From positions 1 through 64,000 of the forward strand of contig CAWDMN010000044.1 of the NCBI GenBank assembly GCA_963803155.1: a stretch of DNA of 64,000 bases, read 5' to 3'. The notes below the pieces were generated by a model that saw only the letters and a program-made list of their open reading frames with translations, searched no databases and had not been told where the DNA came from. The position numbers and the translations under genes were made by a program. The number at the start of each line of letters is the position of its first letter. The stretch's first letter is position 1. Source of the DNA: CAWDMN01 sp963803155. Lineage in GTDB: Bacteria > Acidobacteriota > Terriglobia > Versatilivoradales > Versatilivoraceae. This document shows, piece by piece, positions 1 to 8,299 of the stretch.

Positions 1-89
1 CTTCCAGGTACTGTGATGTAGATAATCCTGCTGTGCCGGGGCCTAAGCCAATCTCTCAGTTGCTTGCTTTGGTTAAGCTGCGCCTCGCG

Positions 90-226
90 CGCATCGGCCG
101 ATCCTTTTGATATGTATAATGAAACTATTTATCTTATCAAAGCCCAAATCGGTCCCGATATTCGAGATCTTAATCTTGAAGTGTTAGAAAAAAATATTTA
201 TAATTATTACAATGAACTACAAAAAC
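90..226. repeat. Left arm of long inverted repeat
   Basis: This segment is repeated in inverse orientation at 1888-2023. The two arms match almost perfectly. I see one substitution/indel site in an A-run near 143 and a two-base indel near 187. The match ends sharply at both sides. It encloses an AT-rich island that differs in base composition from everything after 2023. It could be the end of a mobile or viral segment, or a snap-back chimera formed in amplification or assembly. Confidence 0.9.
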
Positions 227-405
227 AAGAGTTTTTTGACCACGAATATGAACCCTATGTCTTCATGGGAGGTCCTCCAGAGTGGGCACAGAGCTCTTAT
301 CGATATCCTGCAGAGTACCCTCAGTTATCAGGAGGAATAGCAACCCGTGAACATCCAGAGTCGCTTCCAAAACAAAAATACCCAGAGTTTATTCCACGGA
401 ACTGA
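112..405 (+). CDS. Hypothetical protein, N-terminal part inside inverted repeat
   Basis: A 97-residue reading frame from ATG 112. A TTG at 64 in the same frame would add 16 residues, but that extension lies outside the inverted-repeat arm (it starts at 90) in sequence of different composition, so the true N-terminus may be missing. The first ~38 residues lie in the repeat arm. The second half is rich in Pro, Glu, Tyr and Ser (PPEWAQSSYRYPAEYP) and looks disordered. No signal peptide, membrane segment or known domain is recognised, and no Shine-Dalgarno sequence is seen before 112. Codons are strongly A/T-ending, as in the next two genes. It may be a partial gene. Function unknown. Confidence 0.4.
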   Translation: MYNETIYLIKAQIGPDIRDLNLEVLEKNIYNYYNELQKQEFFDHEYEPYVFMGGPPEWAQSSYRYPAEYPQLSGGIATREHPESLPKQKYPEFIPRN

Positions 406-427
406 ATATAAGTTACTTAACTTATAT

Positions 428-1165
428 TTAAAATGTTAATGCAATGGGTTTACCTTCATCCAACCCAGTTAAATCAGACCACTGGATTAAGGAATCATTG
501 TTCCACAAGGAACCTGTTTGAAAGCCTCTCATAAATTCAGGAGTATTGAAGAAATATTGAATGTTATCAATGGTTATTTTATAATGGAATTGAGAACTTT
601 CAAGTCTTCTATGAAGTTGATATTCAAGAGTATTTGGTTCCCAATTGACCACAATTGGTTGTTCGAGGACAGTAATCTGCCAATCGAGTTTATGAATATT
701 TGTGTAGAGAAGGAATCCCATTACAAATTCATAACTCACTTCATGATCGAAGGAGGTTCCATTGAGTATTATAGTCACTGGTAAGGTATTTTGTTCCTTA
801 GTAATTTGAAAAGCTGTACTTAAATTATCATCATTACCAATGGCTGTTTGAATATCCCAAGGATGAATTGTATTATCTTGGGATACCAATGCTAATGAAA
901 TAGCCGTTTGCATAATTTCTGAAATCAAAGTTTCAAATAATGCTGAAATCCCATTAGTAGATTTTGAAACGGCTTCCACCAAGATGGTACTTAGAGTACC
1001 AGAAAAAACTTGAGGAATCCAATTAGTTATTGCATCAGTGTCAGTTACTCCAGCCAAAGCTTCATTATAACCACGGAGCAGAAGTTCCAGATATACAATA
1101 GTTGCTGCCGAAAGATCCTGTTTACTCTGTGCGGTATTTATAATGAATTCGGGTGTAAGTTCCAT
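428..1165 (-). CDS. Unknown protein with histone-fold-like (H2A-like) segment
   Basis: A 245-residue protein in the AT-rich island, divergent from the gene at 1337. Residues ~82-115 align without gaps to the end of helix 2, loop 2 and helix 3 of eukaryotic histone H2A as I recall it: IHPWDIQTAIGNDDNL here against IIPRHLQLAIRNDEEL there. A second helix start at residues 18-38 (SAATIVYLELLLRGYNEAL) resembles the start of H2A helix 2, so a degenerate doublet is conceivable. Against this, the protein has few Lys/Arg and is acidic, unlike packaging histones, and the C-terminal ~120 residues match nothing I know. No Shine-Dalgarno precedes the ATG. The gene call is fairly safe; the histone-fold reading is inference and could be chance. 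Confidence 0.6.
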   Translation of the reverse strand: MELTPEFIINTAQSKQDLSAATIVYLELLLRGYNEALAGVTDTDAITNWIPQVFSGTLSTILVEAVSKSTNGISALFETLISEIMQTAISLALVSQDNTIHPWDIQTAIGNDDNLSTAFQITKEQNTLPVTIILNGTSFDHEVSYEFVMGFLLYTNIHKLDWQITVLEQPIVVNWEPNTLEYQLHRRLESSQFHYKITIDNIQYFFNTPEFMRGFQTGSLWNNDSLIQWSDLTGLDEGKPIALTF

Positions 1166-1336
1166 GTACTTGATTTCTATTCTCTTTGTTAGTTATGGAT
1201 TAAATAATCAGTTTTGGACTAAAATTTTATAATCGGATTCTACACCCTCTAGTCTATTCGAATGATCCCATAATTTATCAGGGGGTCATTAAATTTAGGA
1301 AAATGATTATTTATTAATATTTTATGAAAAAATAAA

Positions 1337-1855
1337 ATGAATGACGTTAGTGTTTACGAACTTACGGTCCCCAAAAATAACAATGATTACAATGAATTTG
1401 TACTCAAACGAATTTATGGATTTGCCGATGGTAATTTATTACAAGGTTTAGAAAACGGTAGTATTAATTTAATTAGGGAAACTCCAACCACCTATGAAAT
1501 TCAGTTCCAACTTGGTAATTCTGTAGCACTAATAAATGTGTTACCACCCACTGAAGTTAGAAGTACCCGAAAATTTTTTGGTAAGGAATTCTTTTACAAT
1601 GAAGTTGTCAAACAAATAACTGACAAATCAGAGCCCCCTAAGATGTATTTGGATACTCGTGAGGTGCTACCATTAGTGCTCCAATTAGCAGTTGATAATA
1701 TCATCCAAAAATATGCTCCCTTAGATGGTATTGAAAGATTTGTTTGTGTAGCAGGTAATGTTCCCCTTTTCATTGGATCAGAAAATGGTAAATTTACCAT
1801 CACTCCACTAAATAAATTAATTTTTGATGTCGATGATGGATTTAAAGGATACTAG
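1337..1855 (+). CDS. Unknown 172-aa protein in AT-rich island
   Basis: An intact 172-residue frame starting at ATG 1337, preceded by an A/T-rich stretch without a Shine-Dalgarno sequence. It is divergent from the histone-like gene, with a 171-base AT-rich gap between them that probably holds both promoters. The sequence is mixed alpha/beta with a hydrophobic helix near residues 110-125 (EVLPLVLQLAVDNIIQKY). There is no signal peptide, membrane span or familiar catalytic motif. Codon use matches the other two genes of the island and not the rest of the window, which suggests a foreign source. I do not recognise the family. Confidence 0.55.
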   Translation: MNDVSVYELTVPKNNNDYNEFVLKRIYGFADGNLLQGLENGSINLIRETPTTYEIQFQLGNSVALINVLPPTEVRSTRKFFGKEFFYNEVVKQITDKSEPPKMYLDTREVLPLVLQLAVDNIIQKYAPLDGIERFVCVAGNVPLFIGSENGKFTITPLNKLIFDVDDGFKGY

Positions 1856-1887
1856 CAATACCAACCAACCAAGTACAGGAAATTCTA

Positions 1888-2023
1888 GTTTTTGTAGTTC
1901 ATTGTAATAATTATAAATATTTTTTTAACACTTCAAGATTAAGATCTCGAATATCGGGACCGATTTGGGTTTTTGATAAGATAAATAGTTTCATTATACA
2001 TATCAAAAGGATCGGCCGATGCG
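1888..2023. repeat. Right arm of long inverted repeat
   Basis: Inverse copy of 90-226. Base composition switches from AT-rich to GC-rich right after it. Because of the two small indels, the frame of the gene at 112 is not preserved in this arm. Confidence 0.9.
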
Positions 2024-2091
2024 AACAGGTGCAGGAATGAAACAGCTGATTTGCGGAGGATTGAGCTATATGCAATTGCCGAATTGCGCCT

Positions 2092-2243
2092 TCAGCAGCG
2101 CCCGGTCACACGACGCGCACGAACATCGACAAGCTTCATCGTTGTACTATGTGGCATACAATGGACGGCAGGCCAAGGTATTGGTTGGTCGTTAGCAATA
2201 CGACGAATCAGTTGATGATATTGCTTTAACGACTTTCGTTCCC
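2092..2243 (-). pseudogene. Unrecognised 3' coding fragment between two sequence junctions
   Basis: On the minus strand, a frame running from about 2243 to a stop at 2092 reads like a basic protein C-terminus (SLKQYHQLIRRIANDQPIPW and onward). It is joined upstream, at a shared GGGGAACG, to the glycosidase-type fragment at 2243-2401, whose homology stops at the same spot. No start codon of its own is visible. I cannot name the family. It may be a real gene end brought in by a rearrangement or a chimera. The stretch 2024-2091 shows nothing. Confidence 0.3.
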
Positions 2244-2401
2244 CACCTGCACGGCGAGGTGATGTCGGGCGCGCGCAGCACGGGGTTGTGCCGTTTGACA
2301 ATCGCCGCCCGGTCCAGCTTGCCGCCGCTAGCTGCGGCCAACGGCAACCCACTAGCTCCAGCCATGCCCGCGATGACTTCTCGGCGTGTCAGCGTCCTCA
2401 G
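2236..2401 (-). pseudogene. 5' fragment of Tat-exported glycosidase-type protein, frameshifted
   Basis: Read on the minus strand from about 2401, the frame begins with a twin-arginine leader (TLTRREVIAGMAGASGLPLA) followed by AIVKRHNPVLRAPDITSP. This resembles the N-terminus of secreted six-hairpin-glycosidase-like proteins common in Acidobacteriota, which continue with SPL.VGNG. Here the base sequence for SPLQVGN is present but one base short, so the frame breaks, and homology ends right after GGGGAACG (about 2236-2243). No ATG is present; CTG 2401 or an upstream start may have served. The family assignment is from memory of the N-terminal pattern. Confidence 0.4.
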
Positions 2402-2568
2402 ATGATCTCCCTCAATCCGTTCCGGCAGCCGACAATACCATCATCAGACGACCTGGCCTGCCCAGGCCAGGCGTTGCCCGGCTGCGCCGATTGACAATCG
2501 GCGCGCAGGTTACCAACCTGCCCCACAAGCCCCCTGCTTCGCAGGCTCGCGGCTCGTCGCGCGCCAAG

Positions 2569-3276
2569 TCAACAGCGTCCCCCCCTTCGCTCCTCCAGCG
2601 CTCTCCACGCCCGCCGCGCCACGATCAGTTCTTCGTTGGTGGCCAGCGCCAGCACCGTGATGGCGGAATCTGCGGTGGAGACGGCGCGGTCGCCTGCTCC
2701 GGTTTCGTTTCGTTCGCGATCCAGCTTGATGCCCAAGAACTCGAGGCCCTCGCAACACGCGGCGCGCATGCGCGCGGAGTTTTCACCGATGCCGCCGGTG
2801 AAAGCGAGGGCTTCGATTCCGCCCATCGCGGCGGCATAGGCGCCGATGGTTTTCTTCACCTCGTAGACGAACACCGCCAGGGCGAGCGCGGCGTCGTGGT
2901 TGCCGGCCGCAGCGGCCGCTTCCAGATCGCGCACGTCGCCGCCGGCAATGCCGGAAAGCCCAGCCAGGCCGCCCGACTGTGCCAATTGGCGGCGCACTTC
3001 CTCCACGCTCCAGCCGCGGCGCTCCATCATGTAGAGCACTGCGAACACGTCCACGTCGCCGGAGCGCGTCGCGTTTTCCAAGCCCGATTGCGGCGAAAAA
3101 CCCATGCTGGTGTCGATCAAATGCCCTCCGGCAATCGCGCAGATCGAAGAGTTGCCGCCCAGGTGGCAGCTTACTAGCTTCGGGTCGCGGCCCAACATCG
3201 CGCGCACGCGCCCGGCGATGAATCCCCACGAAGTGAGGAATCCCTCTTCGATTGAAACTTTGGAGAGATTCCTCAC
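2569..3276 (-). pseudogene. ackA: Acetate kinase, 3' (C-terminal) part
   Basis: Acetate kinase makes acetyl phosphate and ADP from acetate and ATP. The fragment carries the C-terminal half of the family (usual length ~400 residues): LVSCHLGGNSSICAI (phosphate-binding region), DTSMGFSPQSGLENATRSGD, and FTGGIGENSARMRAACCEG (nucleotide-binding GGIGEN motif). Homology can be followed back only to about SWGFIAGRVRAML. The preceding residues, including the apparent ATG at 3276, come from unrelated sequence that holds a 12-bp inverted repeat (3231-3242 / 3267-3278). The N-terminal ~190 residues, with catalytic residues, are therefore missing. It cannot make a working enzyme as read. It may be a genuine pseudogene or an assembly join. 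Confidence 0.8.
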
Positions 3277-3278
3277 TT
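3231..3278. repeat. 12-bp perfect inverted repeat at the acetate kinase breakpoint
   Basis: AAGTGAGGAATC at 3231-3242 is repeated in inverse orientation at 3267-3278, with a 24-base loop. It sits exactly where acetate kinase homology stops. Confidence 0.8.
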
Positions 3279-3657
3279 GGTTTGAGGGATTTTTGTCGCC
3301 CCCCTGGACTAGCGATCCCCGTCTTCGTTGATCCGCTTGGCACAGGATAAGGTGCCTTCCGTACAGTAAGTGGCTTATTATAAGTTGTATACAGACATCT
3401 TCCCTCTAGTTGTCCTTCGGACGTGTCTTCCCGCGCATCTCCCGGCAAAATATCCCCGTTCTTTGATTCGACACCGCTTTTCCCGGTTGACTACACTCGC
3501 TTCACTGCGCGATCAGCAACCGCGCACTATGCATCCTGGTAAATCTTGCAAATGGCTTCTCGGCCGGCCTGGTTCTCGGAAATCATTCACAGCGGGCAAC
3601 TTTCCGAGAGCGCGCACGGCGAGCGCATAGTCGCGAATCCCAAGGAGCGAAACGTCC
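3279..3657. other. Non-coding or unassignable stretch
   Basis: Between the acetate kinase fragment and the VWFA-type fragment I see no convincing gene. A minus-strand frame around 3515-3660 contains a protein-like stretch (LLGIRDYALAVRALGKLPAV) that could be another broken gene, but I cannot assign it. Confidence 0.4.
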
Positions 3658-3660
3658 ATG

Positions 3661-3894
3661 GCGACGGTGGTGAGAGCGGTTCCAATTCTGCAGAATGGAC
3701 TGGTGGTTTCAGACTCCTCCCTCAAGCTGCCGTCGGCCAATGAAGCAGGGCAAATTCCCTTCATCGCATCTCTACCGGCCGATCAATTTCAACCGGGAGA
3801 TTATGAAGCCAGGGCCATTGTCTGGCAGGGCAACCAGACGGTGGAAGAACATGCGTTTTTCAAGATGGGCGAAAGCTCGGGAGGAACCAGGTAG
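3661..3894 (+). pseudogene. C-terminal fragment of a VWFA-related secreted protein
   Basis: The 78-residue frame matches the C-terminal end of the protein encoded at 13347-15494: ILQNG here and ILQDG there, followed by LPADQFQPGDYEARAIVWQG here and LPTNAFAPGKYELKVLLTQG there. Only this last domain remains; the remaining ~650 residues are absent. It is not a close copy, so it derives from a paralogue and not from a recent duplication of that gene. The upstream join is at about 3660. The stop is at 3894. Confidence 0.55.
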
Positions 3895-3940
3895 GGTTTA
3901 TCCATAAAGTCGTAAAAAGGGCCAGAGCCTGATGGGTTGT

Positions 3941-3956
3941 GTCCGCCAAGGCGGAC
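3941..3956. repeat. Short palindrome GTCCGCC-AA-GGCGGAC
   Basis: Perfect 7-bp stem with a 2-base loop. The same GTCCGCC/GGCGGA core recurs near 6798 and 25747 inside larger intergenic repeats. It is not followed by a T-run. Confidence 0.7.
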
Positions 3957-4055
3957 TAACGCATCACACAAGAAAAGCGACCTTTCGCAAAGACTTCAAG
4001 TAGTTCCAACGGCTGTTTTGTTGACTCGTACTTTATTCATGAACAGGGGAGGTTT

Positions 4056-6647
4056 GTGAAGAAATCGACTGTCGGAGCTTTAGCCTTTGGAGTCTCAATC
4101 ATGTTTTGGGCCGGTGCAGGCGAGTGGTTTTCCGCAGAGCACAAATCGCGGGATGCAGGTTTGCAGGCCCAAGCACCCCTTAATTCGATTATCATCGATT
4201 ATCCGGGCGACGGATCCATTTTCCCACCTGAGTTCCCGCCCCCTACTTTTATCTGGCGTGATTCAACCCCCCAGGCCACCTCTTGGTTGATCGAAGTAAC
4301 TTTTGCCGACCATTCACCACACCTGCGGATGAGATCACCCGGTGAGCCGATGCGTTTGGGTGAGATTGACCCGCGCTGTGTTGGTCCCACCAATGAACTG
4401 CCCAAGCTCTCTCGCGAGCAGGCGGAGGCGCACACATGGACTCCGGAGGCCGGGATTTGGTCCACCATCAAGCAGCATTCGATGAAACATCCGGCACTTG
4501 TTACCGTCAGTGGCCTTAACGAAGATCAAGCTGGCAAGCGGGTTTCCCAAGGACAGATGACGCTGCAGATCTCTAAAGACCCGGTCGGAGCCCCGGTTTT
4601 TTACCGGGATGTGCCTTTAATGCCCTCGGAACAACAGAAGGGAATTATCAAACCGCTGGCGCCCAGCGCTGTGCCGCTGATTGCCTGGAGGCTGCGCAAT
4701 ATTGGAGAAACGCGGAGCCGGCTGTTGATGGAAGGGCTCCATTCCTGCGCCAACTGCCACTCATTTTCGCGTGACGGAAAAACATTGGGGATGGACGTGG
4801 ATGGCCCGGCCAACGATAAGGGATTGTACGCCCTTGCTTCAGTTCAGCCGCAAATGTCCATTGGCAACCCGGATGTGATTCAGTGGAGCTCTCACCGTGG
4901 AAACCTGGGAGGACGATTGCGGGTTGGTTTCATGTCCCAGGTTTCACCGGATGGAAACTATGTTTTAACCACGATTAATGACCCGGGGACGGAATCCCGT
5001 GAACATCTCGGAGATGTCCAGGGGAAGTATTTTGTCACGAATTTCAAGGACTACCGCTTCCTCCAGGTATTTTATCCAACCCGGGGAATCCTGGCCTGGT
5101 ATGATCGTAAGGCTGGCTACCTTCAGCCTCTGCCCGGGGCAGACGACCCGCGCTTCGTGCAGACCGGCGGGGTCTGGAGTCCCGACGGGAAATATATTGT
5201 CTATGCGCGGGCTGAGGCGAAGGATCCCTATCCCCCAGGAGGGATCATGCCTGAACGCGCCAACGACCCCAACGAGACACAGATCCAATACGACCTCTAC
5301 CGAATCCCCTTCAATCAGGGAAAAGGGGGGAAGCCGGAAAGAATAGCGGGGGCCTCCCAAAATGGAATGAGCAACAATTTCCCCAAGGTTTCTTCCGACG
5401 GGCGCTGGATCGTTTTTGTGCAATGCCGAAACGCGCAACTGATGCGACCTGACAGCCAATTGTATATTGTCCCCTTCAAAGGGGGGGCAGCGCGGCGGAT
5501 GCAGTGCAATACCGCGCTGATGAATTCCTGGCACAGCATTTCACCCAATGGCCGCTGGATGGTCTTCTCTTCCAAAAGCAGGTCGCCTTACACCCAGTTG
5601 TATCTCACTCACCTGGATAAAAAGGGGCAGGACAGCCCGGCTATTCTGATCGAAAATACGACAGCCTCCAATCGCGCGGTCAATATCCCAGAGTTCGTCA
5701 ACATTCCTCCGGATGGTTTGATGAAGATCGACTTCCCGGCAACGGAGCTCTACACCTGGATGGACCTGGCGCGCGAATCCGCTTCAAAAAAACAATATGA
5801 AGCCGCCGCCCTCCAGTGGCGCAAAGCCTTGGAACTCAGCCCGAATGATGCCAGCATAGAAAACAGCCTGGGAGTTGCTTTGGCTCGAACCGGCAAGTTT
5901 GAGGAGGCTATTTCTTATTTTGAGAAAGCCCTGCGGACCAATTCAGAAGATGCCAAAACGCTTATCAACCTGGCCGGAGCATTAAACGAAAAAGGAAGGT
6001 TTGCTGAGGCGATCGGCCATAGTCAAAAGGCGTTGACGCTCTCTCCCGAAGATCCTGAAGCCCACGCAAACCTGGCAATGGCATTGGCGGGAACCGGAAA
6101 GGTGGATGAGGCTATTTCCCATTTTGAAATGGCTTTAGAGGCCTCTCCCGACTCGGGGGTGATCCACCAAAATCTGGGGTTTGCACTCCTGACCAAGCAG
6201 CGGCCAGCTGAAGCGCTTCCGCACCTGGAAAAAGCCTTGGAGGCAGATCCGGGATCCATCGCACTTTATATTTATCTCGGAGGAGTCCTTGCCGAAATGA
6301 AACGGTATGGTGAAGCCGTTTCCATTTTTGATAAAGGATTATCGGTGGACCCGAACTCCATCCAACTCCAATACAACCTTGGGCGGGTCCTGGCGGAAAC
6401 AGGCAAATACAACGAAGCAGTGCCTCATTTTGAACAAGTGGTAAAACTCTCAGGTGGAAACGACCCGCGAAGTCTTGACTTGCTGGGGGCCATCTATTTC
6501 AAGGCGGGCCGATCTGCCGAGGCCATCCAGACAGCCCGTCGGGCATTGGCATTGGCCGTGCAGGGGAGCGACCGGAACCTGACAGATCTCTTGCGTTCAC
6601 ATCTGGCCGCCTACGAAACTGCTGTCTCAAAATCCAGCAATCAATAA
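4056..6647 (+). CDS. Secreted haem-motif / PD40 beta-propeller / TPR fusion protein
   Basis: An 863-residue exported protein. The GTG start at 4056 is chosen for the AGGGGAGG Shine-Dalgarno sequence seven bases upstream and the following lysine-rich signal peptide (KKSTVGALAFGVSIMFWAG). Residues 231-235 are CANCH, a c-type haem attachment motif. The next ~320 residues hold TolB/PD40-type propeller repeats (SPDGNYVLTT, SPDGKYIVYA, SSDGRWIVFV, SPNGRWMVFS). From ~575 to 850 there are about eight TPR units (EEAISYFEKAL, AEAIGHSQKAL, DEAISHFEMAL). This suggests a periplasmic scaffold carrying one covalently bound haem, perhaps for electron transfer or redox sensing; the substrate is unknown. It converges on the TPR gene at 7030-8223. 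Domain calls are firm, function is inferred. Confidence 0.85.
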   Translation: MKKSTVGALAFGVSIMFWAGAGEWFSAEHKSRDAGLQAQAPLNSIIIDYPGDGSIFPPEFPPPTFIWRDSTPQATSWLIEVTFADHSPHLRMRSPGEPMRLGEIDPRCVGPTNELPKLSREQAEAHTWTPEAGIWSTIKQHSMKHPALVTVSGLNEDQAGKRVSQGQMTLQISKDPVGAPVFYRDVPLMPSEQQKGIIKPLAPSAVPLIAWRLRNIGETRSRLLMEGLHSCANCHSFSRDGKTLGMDVDGPANDKGLYALASVQPQMSIGNPDVIQWSSHRGNLGGRLRVGFMSQVSPDGNYVLTTINDPGTESREHLGDVQGKYFVTNFKDYRFLQVFYPTRGILAWYDRKAGYLQPLPGADDPRFVQTGGVWSPDGKYIVYARAEAKDPYPPGGIMPERANDPNETQIQYDLYRIPFNQGKGGKPERIAGASQNGMSNNFPKVSSDGRWIVFVQCRNAQLMRPDSQLYIVPFKGGAARRMQCNTALMNSWHSISPNGRWMVFSSKSRSPYTQLYLTHLDKKGQDSPAILIENTTASNRAVNIPEFVNIPPDGLMKIDFPATELYTWMDLARESASKKQYEAAALQWRKALELSPNDASIENSLGVALARTGKFEEAISYFEKALRTNSEDAKTLINLAGALNEKGRFAEAIGHSQKALTLSPEDPEAHANLAMALAGTGKVDEAISHFEMALEASPDSGVIHQNLGFALLTKQRPAEALPHLEKALEADPGSIALYIYLGGVLAEMKRYGEAVSIFDKGLSVDPNSIQLQYNLGRVLAETGKYNEAVPHFEQVVKLSGGNDPRSLDLLGAIYFKAGRSAEAIQTARRALALAVQGSDRNLTDLLRSHLAAYETAVSKSSNQ

Positions 6648-7029
6648 ACGGTCAGTCAGTTTTCTCATCAGTGAACCTAAATTGCTGACAGCCTCTTAGT
6701 CCGCGCAAATAAAGCAACCGTGTAAAATGCATAAGTGGAATGGGCTGCAAACATCTCTAGTGAGAAAGAAACCTTCTCCCCGCACGCGGGGAACCGGTCC
6801 GCCTTGGCGGATGGATGAGGAGCCTCCGTGAATCAGCACTAAACTGGGCCCCTCACCCGGTCCGCATTTGTGGACCACCCACTCCCCGCTTGGCGGGGCG
6901 AGGGCATGGAGCTTTCGACAATTGTTTATTTCCATCTGAAATCAATTTCCAGACAGACAGTTTTTTTCAAGATTCTTGGAGCGCTGGCATCCATCTGGAG
7001 CAGTCGATTTATTCTCTTCGTTTTGACGA
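6648..7029. repeat. Intergenic region with GC-rich repeat (family also at 25.8 kb)
   Basis: Between two convergent genes. Around 6848-6905 it contains CCCCTCACCCGGTCCG, GGACCACCC and CTCCCCGCT...GCGGGGCGAGGG in order. The same order occurs in inverse orientation at 25800-25876. Palindromes CCCCGCACGCGGGG (6778-) and TCCGCCTTGGCGGA (6797-) lie just before it. No gene is seen here. Confidence 0.6.
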
Positions 7030-8223
7030 TTATTTTTTCTTCTCCCCTGTTGCCGGAGGAACCACAGGGGCCTTGGGGGGATTCTCATCCAAAATCCCTT
7101 TGGAAATGGCTTTCCTTTCCTCATTGACTTTCAACTGATCCTGCTCCGCCTGCAACTGATCCCCCATCTTCTGTTCCCGTTCCCCTTCCGCGATCATTTT
7201 TTTCTTGTAGTAGACACGGGCCAGTGTGGTGTGGGCTTCCGCGAAGGCAGGAAACCGTTTCACTACCTCTTCGAGAATTTTTTGTGTCTGGTCCCATTCC
7301 CCTTTTTGAAAATGGATCAGGCTGATCTGCAGAAGCGTGCTGACATCCCCCGGCCTCAATTGCAGGGCCTTGTTGAGGTGCTTAAGCGCCAACGCCTCCT
7401 GGCGGTTCTGGCGATTGAGGAAGCCGGCGTAAAAATTAGCCGTGAAATCATTGGGATTAACCGCCAATTCCGCCTCAAATTCCTTGAGGGCCGCGCTGGG
7501 ATCCCCCGCCCGCAACAGTTCCATGGCGAGGCTTGAATGGGCCATGGGGAGTTGCGGATTCAGTTGGGAGGCCCGGCGAAATTCCTCCATGGCGGCTTGG
7601 TTGCGCCGTCCTATGACATAAGCCATTCCCAGCAGCAAGTGGGATTCAGCGGTTTCCCCCTTGCGCAGGATGCGGTCAATCAGTAGCTGCCCCTTCTCCA
7701 ACTGACCGTCGCGCAGATAGGCATTTCCCAAAATATAAGCAATGGCCAGGTCATTCGGAGAACGCTCAGCGGGGGCGCTCAACAGGTCGATGACTTTTCG
7801 CGGTTGGTCTGAGTGCAGATAACAGTCGGCCAGCAGCGTGCGGGCCTGCTGGTTTTCAGGATCTATCTTGATGACCGATTCAAATAGAGGCAAAGCTCTT
7901 TCAATATTTCCGGTTTTATAATAGGCCAGGCCGAGATTGAGCATGATCACCGGCTGCTGGGGCTGCATCGCCAGGGCTTGTTCGTAACAACGGACCGCTT
8001 CCTCAAATCGCCCCAGTCGGGCGTAAACACTCCCCAGGTTGGCCAACACAGCAAAGTGGGGTTTGAGCTTGAGTGCCACCTCATATTCAGCGATGGCTTC
8101 TTCCAGTTTGCCTGCCTTCTGGAGTTCGATCCCCCTCTGAAAATGATTGATTTCCGGCGGCGCTTGCTGCGCCCACCCGTAGCTGGCCAGGCATAAAAAA
8201 ATCAGCAGTCCATTCCAACGCAT
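7030..8223 (-). CDS. Exported TPR protein
   Basis: A 397-residue protein from ATG 8223, chosen for the GAGGTGAGG Shine-Dalgarno sequence before it and the immediate signal peptide (MRWNGLLIFLCLASYGWAQQ). An upstream ATG at 8277 would bury that leader. It has about ten TPR units: GKLEEAIAEYEVALKLKP, GRFEEAVRCYEQALAMQP, GNIERALPLFESVIKIDP and so on. The tail is charged and Lys/Pro-rich. It probably acts as a periplasmic or surface scaffold; no enzyme domain is present. It is last in a minus-strand run of four TPR genes (gap to the upstream one ~77 bases). A truncated paralogue of its N-terminus lies at 15592-15879. Confidence 0.85.
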   Translation of the reverse strand: MRWNGLLIFLCLASYGWAQQAPPEINHFQRGIELQKAGKLEEAIAEYEVALKLKPHFAVLANLGSVYARLGRFEEAVRCYEQALAMQPQQPVIMLNLGLAYYKTGNIERALPLFESVIKIDPENQQARTLLADCYLHSDQPRKVIDLLSAPAERSPNDLAIAYILGNAYLRDGQLEKGQLLIDRILRKGETAESHLLLGMAYVIGRRNQAAMEEFRRASQLNPQLPMAHSSLAMELLRAGDPSAALKEFEAELAVNPNDFTANFYAGFLNRQNRQEALALKHLNKALQLRPGDVSTLLQISLIHFQKGEWDQTQKILEEVVKRFPAFAEAHTTLARVYYKKKMIAEGEREQKMGDQLQAEQDQLKVNEERKAISKGILDENPPKAPVVPPATGEKKK

Positions 8224-8299
8224 CCTGTACCTCACCTCTAGAAAACTTCGATCCTGCGCCAAGGGGGAAACCGGCAAGGCTCCATGCCATGCCCTCCCG

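Noticed and set aside
2386..3177. Long plus-strand frame opposite the acetate kinase fragment
   Set aside because: It has a low-complexity GC-rich composition and mirrors the minus-strand acetate kinase codons, which carry real motifs.
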